Shown one piece after another: positions 7,395 to 15,775 of a DNA stretch of 64,000 nt; the stretch's first letter is position 1; every line of letters starts with the position of its first letter. The notes below the pieces were generated by a model, which searched no databases, was not told the DNA's origin, and worked only from the letters and a program-made list of their open reading frames with translations. The position numbers and the translations under genes are program-made. The stretch comes from Streptomyces sp. NBC_01306 (GTDB taxonomy: Bacteria > Actinomycetota > Actinomycetes > Streptomycetales > Streptomycetaceae). The stretch is from contig NZ_JAPEPC010000001.1 in the NCBI RefSeq assembly GCF_026340465.1, forward strand, positions 4,078,001 through 4,142,000. The letters run 5' to 3'.

Positions 7395-9539
7395 TCACAT
7401 CCGCACGCGCAACTTGCCCATGTGAGGGTGGAGTTCGTTCCAGACGCGTTGCCGTGACCGGAAGGACCGCGCCTCGGTGAACAGGAGCGGCGGGTCGAAG
7501 GTGTGCAGCTGTGTGCCCCAGCCCTTGGTGAAACGGATCACGGCGGACAGCTGCGATCCGTCGGCGGCGGGTGCCGTACGCGGGAGGTCCGGTAGCCGGG
7601 GAAATCCGCGGACCTGGGGGCCGCGTCGCGGAAAGCGTCCGGCCCCGCGCCGGAACTCGGCGGTGGCCTCGGCCGCGAACCGGCGGTACTGCTCAGCATC
7701 GCCGGTCACGAGGAGCAGCACGTGCGGTGGGTTGCGCAGGCGTACGGCCTCGCAGAACCGCCATATGTTCTCCGCCCCCGGAACGGCCACCGCGATCACC
7801 AGCCACGCATGGACCAAGGCGGCGGACACCATGGGGCGGGTGTCGTCCGCCGGCAGGCCGAGGCGGGCCCACCGGCTGCCGGGCGCGGGGTCGTCCGCCG
7901 GGCCGACGGCGACGAATTCCCCGTACCCCGGGAACCATTTCTCGACGGCCCGGTGCGCTGGCTCGTCCCAGCCGGGGAGGCCGGTCCCGGGATGCAGGAG
8001 CAGCACGCTCTCCTCGGTGTAGATGTCCTCGGGGGTGCGGGGGCGGCGCCGGTAGGCGGTGGTGCGGCGCAGGGTCACGCGGAACCAGTACACGCCCAGG
8101 GCCACGAGCACGGGGCAGGCCCACAGCCACATAAGGGTGCCGTAGTGCGCTGCGCCCAGGGGTGTGAAGGCCGCCAGAGCCGTCATTCCGTAGAACCATA
8201 GGGACCACTGCCGGTGTACGTAGGACCGCGTCGACTCGGTCTGCGGGGCGGAACGGCTCTCCCGCTTGTCCGGGGGCGCGGCCGGGGCGACATCCGGCGG
8301 CAGTATCCGTACCCCGTGGTCGAGTTCCTGTTCACCGGATTCGAGACGTGCTTTCACGTAGCCGTAGAAGAGCAGCAGGGGCAGGGCGATGAAGACGGCC
8401 TTGGTGCCGGGGCTTCCGTGTCTGCCCTTGCGTATGAAGTCCGTGTACGGGAGCCAGAGCGAGAGAACCAGGAACATCCAGCGCAGCTGCCGGGGAACTC
8501 CCCAGGGCCTCACGGCCCGCCCCGGGAGGCGCAGTTCGAGTCGGGCGATGAAGCCGCGGACCGCCCGTCGCACGGCCAGCCGCGGCGAGAGGCGGGCCAC
8601 CGCGTGTGCGGATCCGGTCAGCGGGGCGAACTCGGGCTCCCGGCCCGCCCCGAACACGATCGCGCCGATGAGAGGGGCACGCCTGGAGCGCCGGGCGGAC
8701 CGGGCGGGCCGGGTGGTGGTCCGGGTGATCTCGCGGTGGTCGGGCAGCGTCGGGACTGGCGGTAACCGCTCGCCCTGTGACGCGAGTTCGGGGGCGCGCC
8801 GGTCCGCGTACGCGGCCGTCAGTCTCCGGAAGCGGTCATAGCCGTCCGGGTCGTCGAGAACGATGAGTACGAGCTGCTCGGCCGGCAGCAGGCGTACCGC
8901 TTCCGTGTACTCCCACAGGGTGCCTTCGGCCGACTCGTCCGGGCTGATCGACGCCACCATGACGACGAGCCGGGACCGGCGGATCGCTTCGGAGACGGTG
9001 GCCCGCCAGTTGTCGTGGGAGAGATAGAAGCGGGCCGCGCCGAGCCGGGGCAGCCTCTCGCCGGGCTCGCCTACGCTGATCACACGGCCCAGGCGCAGGA
9101 AGGGCAGGACGATGCGTTCCTCCCAGGTGCGCTGGGAGTCCACCGACGCCAGGCCGGCCAGCGCCAGCGTCCAATTCCACACGCCGCGCACCGGCTGGGT
9201 GGTGCCCAGTTCCTTGTCGCGGCCGAAGGCCCGGAGATACAGCACATAGGTGTGGTCCTCCAGGTGTTCGTGCAGTGCGGCGCCCTTCAAAGGACGCGAG
9301 GTCAGGACGCGCCTGGTGTACTGGAGGGTCTGCCGGGACACCGACTCCGCCCTGACCGCCATGAAGAGCGCGACCGGCGCCACGGCGATCTGCCACCAGA
9401 CGATCGAATTCCCGGACACGGCCTCGGCGATGGCCGCCAGACCGAGCGCGAGCGCCAGCACCGCTGTGCAAGTGCCCAGGATGCCGGTCGTCAGCGACAG
9501 CCGAAGTCCGTCGTTCTCCTTTTCCCTGTTCCCCTTCAT
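7395..9539 (-). CDS. Membrane protein with two Rossmann/TIR-like repeats
   Basis: A 714-residue protein that I cannot place in a named family. After two N-terminal membrane spans comes a domain (about residues 98-230) beginning YVLYLRAF. It contains GEPGERLPRLGAARFY, a hydrophobic VVMVASIS strand, WEYTEAVRLL, and a final LVLIVLDDPDGYDRF strand. Two pairs of spans follow. A second, diverged copy (about 510-625) has ESVLLLHPG, WLVIAVAVPG, WRFCEAVRL and HVLLLVTGDAEQYRRF. I chose the ATG at 9539; the frame is open to a GTG at 9581 with no better ribosome site. The fold resembles TIR/SEFIR-like cytosolic domains, which is inference. The gene sits between two XRE/DUF397 modules. Confidence 0.72.
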   Translation of the reverse strand: MKGNREKENDGLRLSLTTGILGTCTAVLALALGLAAIAEAVSGNSIVWWQIAVAPVALFMAVRAESVSRQTLQYTRRVLTSRPLKGAALHEHLEDHTYVLYLRAFGRDKELGTTQPVRGVWNWTLALAGLASVDSQRTWEERIVLPFLRLGRVISVGEPGERLPRLGAARFYLSHDNWRATVSEAIRRSRLVVMVASISPDESAEGTLWEYTEAVRLLPAEQLVLIVLDDPDGYDRFRRLTAAYADRRAPELASQGERLPPVPTLPDHREITRTTTRPARSARRSRRAPLIGAIVFGAGREPEFAPLTGSAHAVARLSPRLAVRRAVRGFIARLELRLPGRAVRPWGVPRQLRWMFLVLSLWLPYTDFIRKGRHGSPGTKAVFIALPLLLFYGYVKARLESGEQELDHGVRILPPDVAPAAPPDKRESRSAPQTESTRSYVHRQWSLWFYGMTALAAFTPLGAAHYGTLMWLWACPVLVALGVYWFRVTLRRTTAYRRRPRTPEDIYTEESVLLLHPGTGLPGWDEPAHRAVEKWFPGYGEFVAVGPADDPAPGSRWARLGLPADDTRPMVSAALVHAWLVIAVAVPGAENIWRFCEAVRLRNPPHVLLLVTGDAEQYRRFAAEATAEFRRGAGRFPRRGPQVRGFPRLPDLPRTAPAADGSQLSAVIRFTKGWGTQLHTFDPPLLFTEARSFRSRQRVWNELHPHMGKLRVRM

Positions 9540-9674
9540 GCTCCCCCGTGGATGAAAGATGACAGGCATCCACTGTTCCACGTGGCCGGCAGGTGTGTGT
9601 CAGATTGTTGTGTCAGGCGGTCCTCCGTGCGAAGGCTCACTCTCCTGCTCACGCACCGGGTGTTGAATGAGGCC

Positions 9675-10625
9675 ATGTTCGATCACAAGAAGCTTGGCCG
9701 GACCGGGATTTCCGTTGCGCCGCTCTGTCTGGGCGGCAACGTATTCGGCTGGACGGCCGACCAGGAGCAATCGTTCGCCGTACTCGACTCCTACGCCGCC
9801 GCGGGCGGGAATTTCATCGACACCGCGGACTCGTACATGTACCACTTTCCCGGTAACGAGCCCGGCCAGTCCGAGAACCTCATCGGCGAGTGGCTCTCCG
9901 CGCGCGGCAACCGCGACGACGTGGTCATCGCCACGAAGGTCGGTGACCACCCGGAGCGCAAGGGACTGAAGCCCGCCAACGTCACGGCCGCCGCGGAGGA
10001 TTCGCTGCGACGTCTGGGTACCGACCGTATCGACCTGTACTACGTCCACTTCGACGACGAGTCGGTGCCGGTGGAGGACATCGTCACGACGCTCGACGCA
10101 CTGGTGCGTGCCGGAAAGGTGCGGGCCCTCGGGGCGTCCAACATCAGCCCGGCACGTCTGGACGCCATGCTGCGGTTCGCCCACCGGGAGGGCCTGGCGG
10201 GCTTCCAGGTGCTCCAGCCCCAGTACAACCTTGTCTCCCGCGACACCTACGAGGGCGAACGCCTGGACATCGTCCAGCGAGAGGGGCTGGCCTGTGTCCC
10301 CTACTTCGCCCTCGCCTCCGGATTCCTGACCGGGAAATACCGGCCGGGCCGCGCGGTGGACAGCGTGCGCGACCTGCCCGGCCTGGCCGGCGGGTACGCC
10401 GACAGCGAGCGCGGCACCGCGGTTCTCGCCGCCATGGAGGAGATCGCGTCGGCGCACGACGCGCAGATGGCCACCGTCGCCCTGGCCTGGCTGGCCCAGC
10501 AGCCGACAGTGGTCGCGCCGATCGCCTCCGCCCGGGTGGTGGACCAGGTGCCGGCCCTCGTCGCCCTGGCTGACCTGCGCCTCTCCGATGCCGAACTGCG
10601 GTCCCTGGAAGCCGCGTCTGCCTGA
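9675..10625 (+). CDS. Aldo/keto reductase (1 of 4)
   Basis: A 316-residue NADPH-dependent oxidoreductase of the (beta/alpha)8 aldo/keto reductase superfamily. The catalytic tetrad is visible: Asp and Tyr in FIDTADSYMY, Lys in VIATKVGD, and His in LYYVHFDD. The C-terminal cofactor-binding part carries VVAPIASARVVDQV. The ATG at 9675 follows GAGG closely. Carbonyl substrate unknown. It is divergent from the Rossmann-repeat membrane protein, with about 135 bp between them. Confidence 0.9.
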   Translation: MFDHKKLGRTGISVAPLCLGGNVFGWTADQEQSFAVLDSYAAAGGNFIDTADSYMYHFPGNEPGQSENLIGEWLSARGNRDDVVIATKVGDHPERKGLKPANVTAAAEDSLRRLGTDRIDLYYVHFDDESVPVEDIVTTLDALVRAGKVRALGASNISPARLDAMLRFAHREGLAGFQVLQPQYNLVSRDTYEGERLDIVQREGLACVPYFALASGFLTGKYRPGRAVDSVRDLPGLAGGYADSERGTAVLAAMEEIASAHDAQMATVALAWLAQQPTVVAPIASARVVDQVPALVALADLRLSDAELRSLEAASA

Positions 10626-10696
10626 CGGCAGCCGCACGTGTCTTGACGGTAGCCGCCTCGCCTTGCCGGCAGCCGCACGCAGCGCCCCGTCTCCGG

Positions 10697-10981
10697 TCAG
10701 GTTCGCGGGCTGATTCCCCGTACGATCAGGGTGAGCAGGCGGTCCGCTTCGGCGCCCGGGTCCGGGTGATGTTCCGTAAGCTCTAAGGGAGTTGGGGTCC
10801 GCACCTGCTCGGGGACGGTTTCCCATTCGACTCCGCCGTTGACCGGGCGCAGTGACCAGTACGGGCCGTCGAGCCCCCGGAATTCCCCGGTTCGATTGCC
10901 GTGCCCCGTATCGACCATGAGCGTGCCGAGGTCCGGGACGTAGGAAGGTTCCTGCCCATTCGGGGTGTTCTGTGCGAGCAC
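10697..10981 (-). CDS. 94-residue protein, partner of XRE/DUF397 module (copy 2)
   Basis: Paralogue of the 87-residue protein at 5874-6137, sharing MVDTGHGNRTGEFRGL, GPYWSLRPVNGG and PEQVRTPT. The last 30 residues are unrelated (ELTEHHPDPGAEADRLLTLI). Unlike copy 1, it has no coupled small genes downstream. It starts with a GTG at 10981, inside the conserved divergent promoter region. Function unknown. Confidence 0.7.
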   Translation of the reverse strand: MLAQNTPNGQEPSYVPDLGTLMVDTGHGNRTGEFRGLDGPYWSLRPVNGGVEWETVPEQVRTPTPLELTEHHPDPGAEADRLLTLIVRGISPRT

Positions 10982-10983
10982 CG

Positions 10984-11034
10984 CCGCTCCTCTCCGTAGT
11001 CATTCCACTACCAAGCGGGCTCAGCGTGACCTAG
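10984..11034. repeat. Conserved divergent promoter segment, copy 2
   Basis: Second copy of the 51-bp segment at 6137-6187, with two mismatches. It lies between the paralogous small gene and the second XRE gene and probably holds the same promoter/operator. Confidence 0.7.
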
Positions 11035-11087
11035 GGTTGGACTGGCTTCAACTTGCGTTTGTTGTCAAGGGAGTTGAGTTATGGCCT

Positions 11088-11921
11088 TTGAACAGAAAAG
11101 AGTTGGACCCCGAAAAGTCCCCGAAGGCGGCGTTCGGCCAGCTTCTGCGCAGACTGCGGGATGAGTGCGGTTGGACGCAGGACGAGCTGGGGGAGCGTAC
11201 GGGGTGTTCCGGGACGCATATTTCAGCTGTCGAAACTGGTCGCCGCCCTCCAACTCGCCGCTTTGCAGCAAGTGCTGACCGGGCGCTCGGTTCGGGGGAC
11301 CGGCTCCAACGCCAGAGCCAGGCCGTTCGGCAAACGGCACTGCTGGAGGGATTTCCGGAGTACGTCCGCCATGAGGGTCGCGCGGCGGAGATCCGGTTGT
11401 ACGAAGTGGGCGTGATTCCTGGTCTGCTTCAGACGCCCGAGTACGCATCAACGCTCGGGGAGAGCACCGTGAAACGGGGCGTCACCACGCCCGGCCAGGC
11501 AGACGAGCGAATTGCGCTCGTTGCAGAGCGTCAGGCCTCGCTGATCCGGACGCCGCCCCCATTGGTCTTCGTGGTACTGGATGAGAGCTGCCTCCGACGA
11601 CCCATCGGGGACAGCGGCGTCATGGACGGTCAGTTGGCCCGGCTGATCGAGTTCGCCGAGCTGCCGAACACCGTGCTCCAAGTCGCTCCGTTCGACATGG
11701 GAGTCCGTCGTCCGCTCAGCCTGCCGGTAACCGTGCTCACGATGCCGGATCGGTCCCTCATGTCGTACGCCGAGTCCGCCCAACGGGGCCATCTCGAAAG
11801 GGAAAGTACGTTCGTGCTGCCCATGCTGACCGCCTACCATCAGCTACAGGTCGAAGCTGTCTCCCAAGCGGCATCCGTGGCCATGATCGACCAGTTACGA
11901 AAGGGCACCCGTGACGACTGA
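11088..11921 (+). CDS. XRE-family regulator with DUF5753, copy 2 (start region disturbed)
   Basis: A 277-residue paralogue of the regulator at 6240-7064: NRKELDPEKSPKAAFG, an HTH with LRDECGWTQDELGERTG and HISAVETGRRPP, and DUF5753 with GVIPGLLQTPEYAST and VLDESCLRRPIGD. The start is odd. The best Shine-Dalgarno (GGGAG, 11069-11073) is well spaced from an ATG at 11081, but that ATG is in another frame and hits a stop after 27 codons. In the correct frame only a TTG at 11088 is available. Removing one T from the CCTTTG at 11086-11090 would restore a normal MALNRKEL start. Either the TTG is used, or there is a frameshift or a base error. Confidence 0.82.
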   Translation: MNRKELDPEKSPKAAFGQLLRRLRDECGWTQDELGERTGCSGTHISAVETGRRPPTRRFAASADRALGSGDRLQRQSQAVRQTALLEGFPEYVRHEGRAAEIRLYEVGVIPGLLQTPEYASTLGESTVKRGVTTPGQADERIALVAERQASLIRTPPPLVFVVLDESCLRRPIGDSGVMDGQLARLIEFAELPNTVLQVAPFDMGVRRPLSLPVTVLTMPDRSLMSYAESAQRGHLERESTFVLPMLTAYHQLQVEAVSQAASVAMIDQLRKGTRDD

Positions 11922-12120
11922 AACTCCCCGTTGGCTCAAGTCCTCGTACAGCGGCAACGGCGGTCAGTGCATCGAGGTCGCCTCCCACCTCATCGCCTCG
12001 CGCGGCGTGGTCCCCGTCCGTGACTCCAAGAACCCGAGCGGTCCGGTTCTGGACATCCCCGCCACCGCGTTCGCCTCCTTCGTGGCGGGTGTCAAGACCG
12101 GAGAGTTCGGCACCGTCTGA
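11911..12120 (+). CDS. DUF397 protein, copy 2
   Basis: A 69-residue DUF397 protein (WLKSSYSGNGGQCIEVAS, VRDSKNPSGPVLDIP, FASFVAGVKTGEFG), the partner of the upstream XRE protein. The GTG at 11911 overlaps the regulator's end by 11 bases and follows GAAAGGGC. It is closely similar to copy 1, including the spacing and motif order. Confidence 0.9.
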   Translation: MTTETPRWLKSSYSGNGGQCIEVASHLIASRGVVPVRDSKNPSGPVLDIPATAFASFVAGVKTGEFGTV

Positions 12121-12214
12121 ACCTCCGGCCCGTGAATCAATGAGCATCGCGGCTTCCGGGGCGGGTGCCCGTCCGGGGTGCGGGTCCCGGCTGCGTGCCC
12201 GCCGGGTTGGCGTG

Positions 12215-12793
12215 TCAGACCATGGCGAGCCGGTCCACCAGCAGCTCCACCCTCTGCTCGGTGTCCTCCGGGGGCAGGCGTCCCGACCGGCCCAGGGTCG
12301 CAAGGCCGTGCAGGGCAGCCCAGAACACCTCGGTGAACAGCGCCGGGTGGACGTGGTCCCCGGCGACCTCGCCGAGCGTCTCCAGTAGCGCGGCGAAGGC
12401 GTCCTTGAGTGGTTCCGGGGTGTCCTCCTGCGCGAACGCCAGGCCGCCGTCGAGCTGGAAGATGGCGTCGTAGACCGCCGGGTTGCGTGCGGCGAAGTCG
12501 AGGTAGGCGCGGGCGAGGGCGGTGACCCGGGCGCGGGGGCCGTCCACGGCGGAGGTCGCGGCCCGCAGCGCCGCGGCCATCTCGGTGGAGCCCTCAAGGG
12601 CGACGGCGCCGATGATCTCCCGCTTGCCGCGGAAGTGGCTGTAGAGGACGGGCTGGCTGTACTCGATGCGCTCGGCGAGCCGGCGGGTGGTGACCGCGTC
12701 CCAGCCCTGCTGCTCGGCGAGTTCACGGGCCGTCGCCACGATGAGACGCTCGCGGCCCGCCCGTTCACGCTCCTTGCGTTCCTGTACCGACAT
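12215..12793 (-). CDS. TetR-family repressor of the DUF1772 operon
   Basis: A 192-residue TetR regulator. The N-terminal DNA-binding domain reads RERLIVATARELAEQQGW, VTTRRLAERIEYSQPVLYSHF and RGKREIIGAVA. The rest is the all-helical ligand-binding domain with a C-terminal WAALHGLATLGRSGRLP typical of TetR_C. It is divergent from a DUF1772 gene, and the 90 bp between them hold two near-identical palindromes, so it very likely represses both itself and that operon. Confidence 0.9.
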   Translation of the reverse strand: MSVQERKERERAGRERLIVATARELAEQQGWDAVTTRRLAERIEYSQPVLYSHFRGKREIIGAVALEGSTEMAAALRAATSAVDGPRARVTALARAYLDFAARNPAVYDAIFQLDGGLAFAQEDTPEPLKDAFAALLETLGEVAGDHVHPALFTEVFWAALHGLATLGRSGRLPPEDTEQRVELLVDRLAMV

Positions 12794-12801
12794 GATTCGA
12801 T

Positions 12802-12867
12802 TCTAGCACCGCTAGACAAGCGATCGGCACTAGTACTAGCCTTGCTTCATTGGCTAGCAACGCTAGA
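12802..12867. promoter_or_regulatory. Pair of TetR operators
   Basis: Two 13-bp inverted repeats, CTAGCACCGCTAG (12803-12815; TCTAGC/GCTAGA arms extend it to 12802-12816) and CTAGCAACGCTAG (12854-12866), have centres 51 bp apart. Between them CTAGTACTAG (12830-12839) is a further palindrome built from the same CTAG half-sites. They fill the gap between the TetR gene and the DUF1772 gene and fit a TetR dimer at each site. Confidence 0.85.
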
Positions 12868-12883
12868 TTTCGGAGGGATCGTC

Positions 12884-13330
12884 ATGCTCGATGCGCTTCA
12901 GGTCGTCACCACCGTGGCCTTCGGACTGATGGTGGGGGTGGAGTTCTCCGTCGCCTTCGTCATGAACCCGATCTTCAACGCACTTCCCGAGGACAGCGCT
13001 CAGCTCGCCCGCAGCCACGGGGGCCGGATGCTCGGCGCCGTGATGCCGTTCTGGTACATCGGCTCACTCGTCCTCGCCGCGGTCTGGGCCATCGCCGGAT
13101 GGCACCACCACGGGACCGGCCTCGTCGTCACCGCCGGCGCGCTGCTGCTCGTCAGCGTGGTCATGTCGCTCCTGCTGCTCGTCCCGATCAACAACCAGGG
13201 CAAGACGTGGACCCCCGAGAACCGGCCCGAGGACTGGAAGGAGCAGATGCACCGCTGGGACCGCTTCCACTATGTGCGCGTCGCCATCCTCATCGCCGCC
13301 TTCACCCTGCTCGTCGCCGCCCTCGTCTGA
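12884..13330 (+). CDS. DUF1772 (anthrone oxygenase-like) membrane protein
   Basis: A 148-residue protein with four hydrophobic helices and the DUF1772 features: an early ALQVVTTVAFGLMVGVEFSVAFVMNP span and a late NNQGKTWTPEN loop followed by WKEQMHRWDRFHYVR. Some family members act as anthrone oxygenases in polyketide pathways, but most are uncharacterised and I see no polyketide genes here. The ATG at 12884 follows GGAGGG by 6 bases. It is under the two TetR operators and is followed by a DUF4267 gene. Confidence 0.87.
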   Translation: MLDALQVVTTVAFGLMVGVEFSVAFVMNPIFNALPEDSAQLARSHGGRMLGAVMPFWYIGSLVLAAVWAIAGWHHHGTGLVVTAGALLLVSVVMSLLLLVPINNQGKTWTPENRPEDWKEQMHRWDRFHYVRVAILIAAFTLLVAALV

Positions 13331-13408
13331 GCCCGCGGGCCGGCGCCACAGGACTCAGCAATCCCACGAAGCTCACCGAGCTGACGAAGCCCCGCAAGGA
13401 GAAGAACA

Positions 13409-13834
13409 GTGTTACTGAAGAAGATCAACACCGTCCTGGCCGCCGCCTTCATCCTCTTCATCCTCTGGTTCGGGACGGAGTTCATCCTGAGTCCGGAGAC
13501 GGCGGCGGCGGGCTTCGGCCTGCCGAGCCCGCCCGCCGGCGACGGTGGCGGCTTCCTGATCATCAAGGGAATCCGCGACGTCGTCCTGGCCCTGGTCCTG
13601 GGCATCCTGCTGGTGACGGGCCACCGCCGGGCGCTGGGCTGGGCGCTGCTGGTGGAGTCCCTCGCCGCGTACGGCGACATGACCACCGTGCTGGCCCACC
13701 ACGGCTCCGTGGCCACTGCGCTCGGCGTCCACTGCCTGACCGCGACACTGATGGTGGTCAATGGCCTGCTGATCATGCGCGAGACCCGCAGGGCCGTGGC
13801 CGCTCCGGCAACGCCCGCCCTGCAGCCCGCCTGA
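13409..13834 (+). CDS. DUF4267-type membrane protein
   Basis: A 141-residue protein with four membrane spans (INTVLAAAFILFILWFG, GIRDVVLALVLGILLVTG, LGWALLVESLAAYGD and TATLMVVNGLLIM). The GFGLP and FLIIKGIRD segments match the DUF4267 family as I know it. The GTG at 13409 follows AAGGAGAAG. It lies 78 bp after the DUF1772 gene, probably in the same TetR-controlled operon. Function unknown. Confidence 0.75.
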   Translation: MLLKKINTVLAAAFILFILWFGTEFILSPETAAAGFGLPSPPAGDGGGFLIIKGIRDVVLALVLGILLVTGHRRALGWALLVESLAAYGDMTTVLAHHGSVATALGVHCLTATLMVVNGLLIMRETRRAVAAPATPALQPA

Positions 13835-13874
13835 CGCCACCACCTTGCCGTGTGCCGGTATCCGCCTGTCAGCG

Positions 13875-14471
13875 TCAGACGTTCTCCGACGACGTTCGGG
13901 GGCGTGGGCCCCGGCTCACGTAAGCGGCGAATCCCGCGACGGCGAGCGCTGCCGCGACCATGGCCGCGGGCCGGCTGTCGGGTGCCTGTGTCTGCCAGGT
14001 CAGTGCCTCACCCGCAGTGCCCGCGCCCGGGAACATGGCCGCGCCGAGCGTCCACCCGAGTGGCAGGAACCACGCCCGAGCGGTGCCGGTCGTGGCCGCC
14101 CCCAGGGCGGTCAGGCCCAGCAGGCCGGCCGTGTCGCGGACGGCACATCCGAACGGCCCGAACCGCGTACCGGTGAGCAGCGTGGCCACCAGGAGCATGA
14201 CCATGCATCCCAGGGCCGCGGTCAGGTGGGACATCCGCAGCCACCCCCACGGCCTCGCCGCCGTGCGGTCCAGGGTGTCGTCGGGGCCGCCGAGCGTCGT
14301 GGTGACGACGGCCACGAGGAGCAGCGCCGTCAGGGCGAGTACGGAGCCGCTCACCTCGCGCGCGTCGCTGAAGACCGTCGCAAGCAGCCATGCGATGGCG
14401 GTGGCCGCGACCGCCGCGCCGAGCGCGGCCGGTGCCCGGCGCGAGCGGACGTAGAGCGTCAGCCCTCTCAT
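13875..14471 (-). CDS. Integral membrane protein of the ECF-linked ABC operon
   Basis: A 198-residue protein with about six hydrophobic helices (AALGAAVAATAIAWLLATVF, SVLALTALLLVAVVTTTL, and so on). It is the last gene of a five-gene operon led by an ECF sigma factor, and its ATG overlaps the upstream stop as ATGA. I do not recognise a family; it is probably a second membrane subunit of the ABC exporter, by position. Confidence 0.7.
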   Translation of the reverse strand: MRGLTLYVRSRRAPAALGAAVAATAIAWLLATVFSDAREVSGSVLALTALLLVAVVTTTLGGPDDTLDRTAARPWGWLRMSHLTAALGCMVMLLVATLLTGTRFGPFGCAVRDTAGLLGLTALGAATTGTARAWFLPLGWTLGAAMFPGAGTAGEALTWQTQAPDSRPAAMVAAALAVAGFAAYVSRGPRPRTSSENV

Positions 14472-15775
14472 CGGGCGCTCCGCGTCAGGAGGTTGGTGGT
14501 GTCCTGGCACTTCTGGGCGGCCCGGTGGACGGCGGTCACCCGGGTGCCGGCCTCGGCCTGCGGCAGTGCCTTCAGACCCTTCCAGAGCTCGACGGCCTTC
14601 GGGTCGGCGAATTCGAGGCCATCGGGTCCGACGGCCGGCTCCCGGTCGAGCAGCCAGTAGGCGGCAGCGGTGGCGACCTCGAAGTTCCCGGTGTCCGCGC
14701 AGCTGAGAGGTCCGGTGAACACGCCGGTGAGCAGGGTCGGTTCGAGCCGGCCCGGGTGGGCGAGGTGACCGTCCTTGCCGACCGCGATCGTCATCAGCGC
14801 GGTGTCGGCCCTGGACTTCGGCGAGGTGGGCGGGAAAAGCGTGCTGGTGTCCTCGTGCGCCGTGACGACCGATGTCTTCGACAGGAGTCGCAACGCGTGC
14901 CGGGCTCTGGAGGCCACCTCGGGCAGCAGACCTTCGTGCGCCCGGCTGACGCAGACCCGCGGGGTGTCTGCGGTGCACACCAGTTCCTGGGCGACCGGGT
15001 CGAGCGTTCCCCGGTCGTAGGCACCGCCGGTCGGCACGATCAGGGCCGTGGCTGTCGCCCCGATCGCCAGCGGCAACAGCGCGGCGAACGCGAACTTACG
15101 TTCCCGTACGGCGAAGAGCACGACGCCGGCCACCGCGACCGCGACCAGCCAGAGGCCCTGGGCGACGCTGACCCCGCCGTTGACGGTGTCGTAATCGCTG
15201 AACCTGCTCAGCCCCATCGGGGAGAACGCCGCCATGTCTCCGCCGTCCGGCAGGGCGTGGGGCGCGAAGACCAGCAGCGCGAAGCCGGTCACGGCCAGCG
15301 CGGGTGCGGTGGCGAGCGCCGGCACCAGGCGCCCGACGGCCAGCCCGATCCAGACCGAGGCGATCATCGCGATCAGCCCGACGGCCACGACGGCAAAGGC
15401 GGCCGGCGGCAGGTAGCGCGCCGTGCCGGCGATCCGTGGCGCCGCCGCGAGGAGCGTGACCAGGTACGCGACGAGAACCGCCAGCGCGGTCGTGACCAGG
15501 ATCGGCACGATGCGCCGCGTTCGTGGGCGGGGCACGCTGGCGAACAGCTCGGCGACGTTCGCCCGGTGCTCGGAAAAGGACTGCCAGGCACCGGCGGCCA
15601 TCGCGAGGGGCGAGAGAGCCGCGAGGTATTCGCGCTCCGTCATGACCAGCGCCATCCACCCGGCGGACCAGCGCCCCGCGGTGGCGTGGAGCACGATCGT
15701 GCCGGTGGCGGCTATCAGGAGCGCGGCGCCGAGAGCGGCCGACCGCCGGAGCTGGATACCGAGGATGCGGATCAT
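14468..15775 (-). CDS. ABC exporter membrane subunit
   Basis: A 435-residue protein. An N-terminal half of six or so membrane spans contains the ABC-2-like loop SEHRANVAELFASVPRPR. After the last span (FAALLPLAIGATATALIV) comes an extracytoplasmic domain of about 180 residues with several Cys (ELVCTADTPRVCVS, LSCADTGN), likely disulfide-bonded. The start overlaps the ATPase gene stop (ATGA), so the two are co-translated. Substrate unknown. Confidence 0.8.
   Translation of the reverse strand: MIRILGIQLRRSAALGAALLIAATGTIVLHATAGRWSAGWMALVMTEREYLAALSPLAMAAGAWQSFSEHRANVAELFASVPRPRTRRIVPILVTTALAVLVAYLVTLLAAAPRIAGTARYLPPAAFAVVAVGLIAMIASVWIGLAVGRLVPALATAPALAVTGFALLVFAPHALPDGGDMAAFSPMGLSRFSDYDTVNGGVSVAQGLWLVAVAVAGVVLFAVRERKFAFAALLPLAIGATATALIVPTGGAYDRGTLDPVAQELVCTADTPRVCVSRAHEGLLPEVASRARHALRLLSKTSVVTAHEDTSTLFPPTSPKSRADTALMTIAVGKDGHLAHPGRLEPTLLTGVFTGPLSCADTGNFEVATAAAYWLLDREPAVGPDGLEFADPKAVELWKGLKALPQAEAGTRVTAVHRAAQKCQDTTNLLTRSAR

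Noticed and set aside
9015..9674. A longer reading of the aldo/keto reductase reaching back to 9015
   Set aside because: The extra 220 residues are antisense to the membrane protein gene and are Arg/Gly/Gln-rich without motifs; the family starts at MFDHKKLGRTG (9675).
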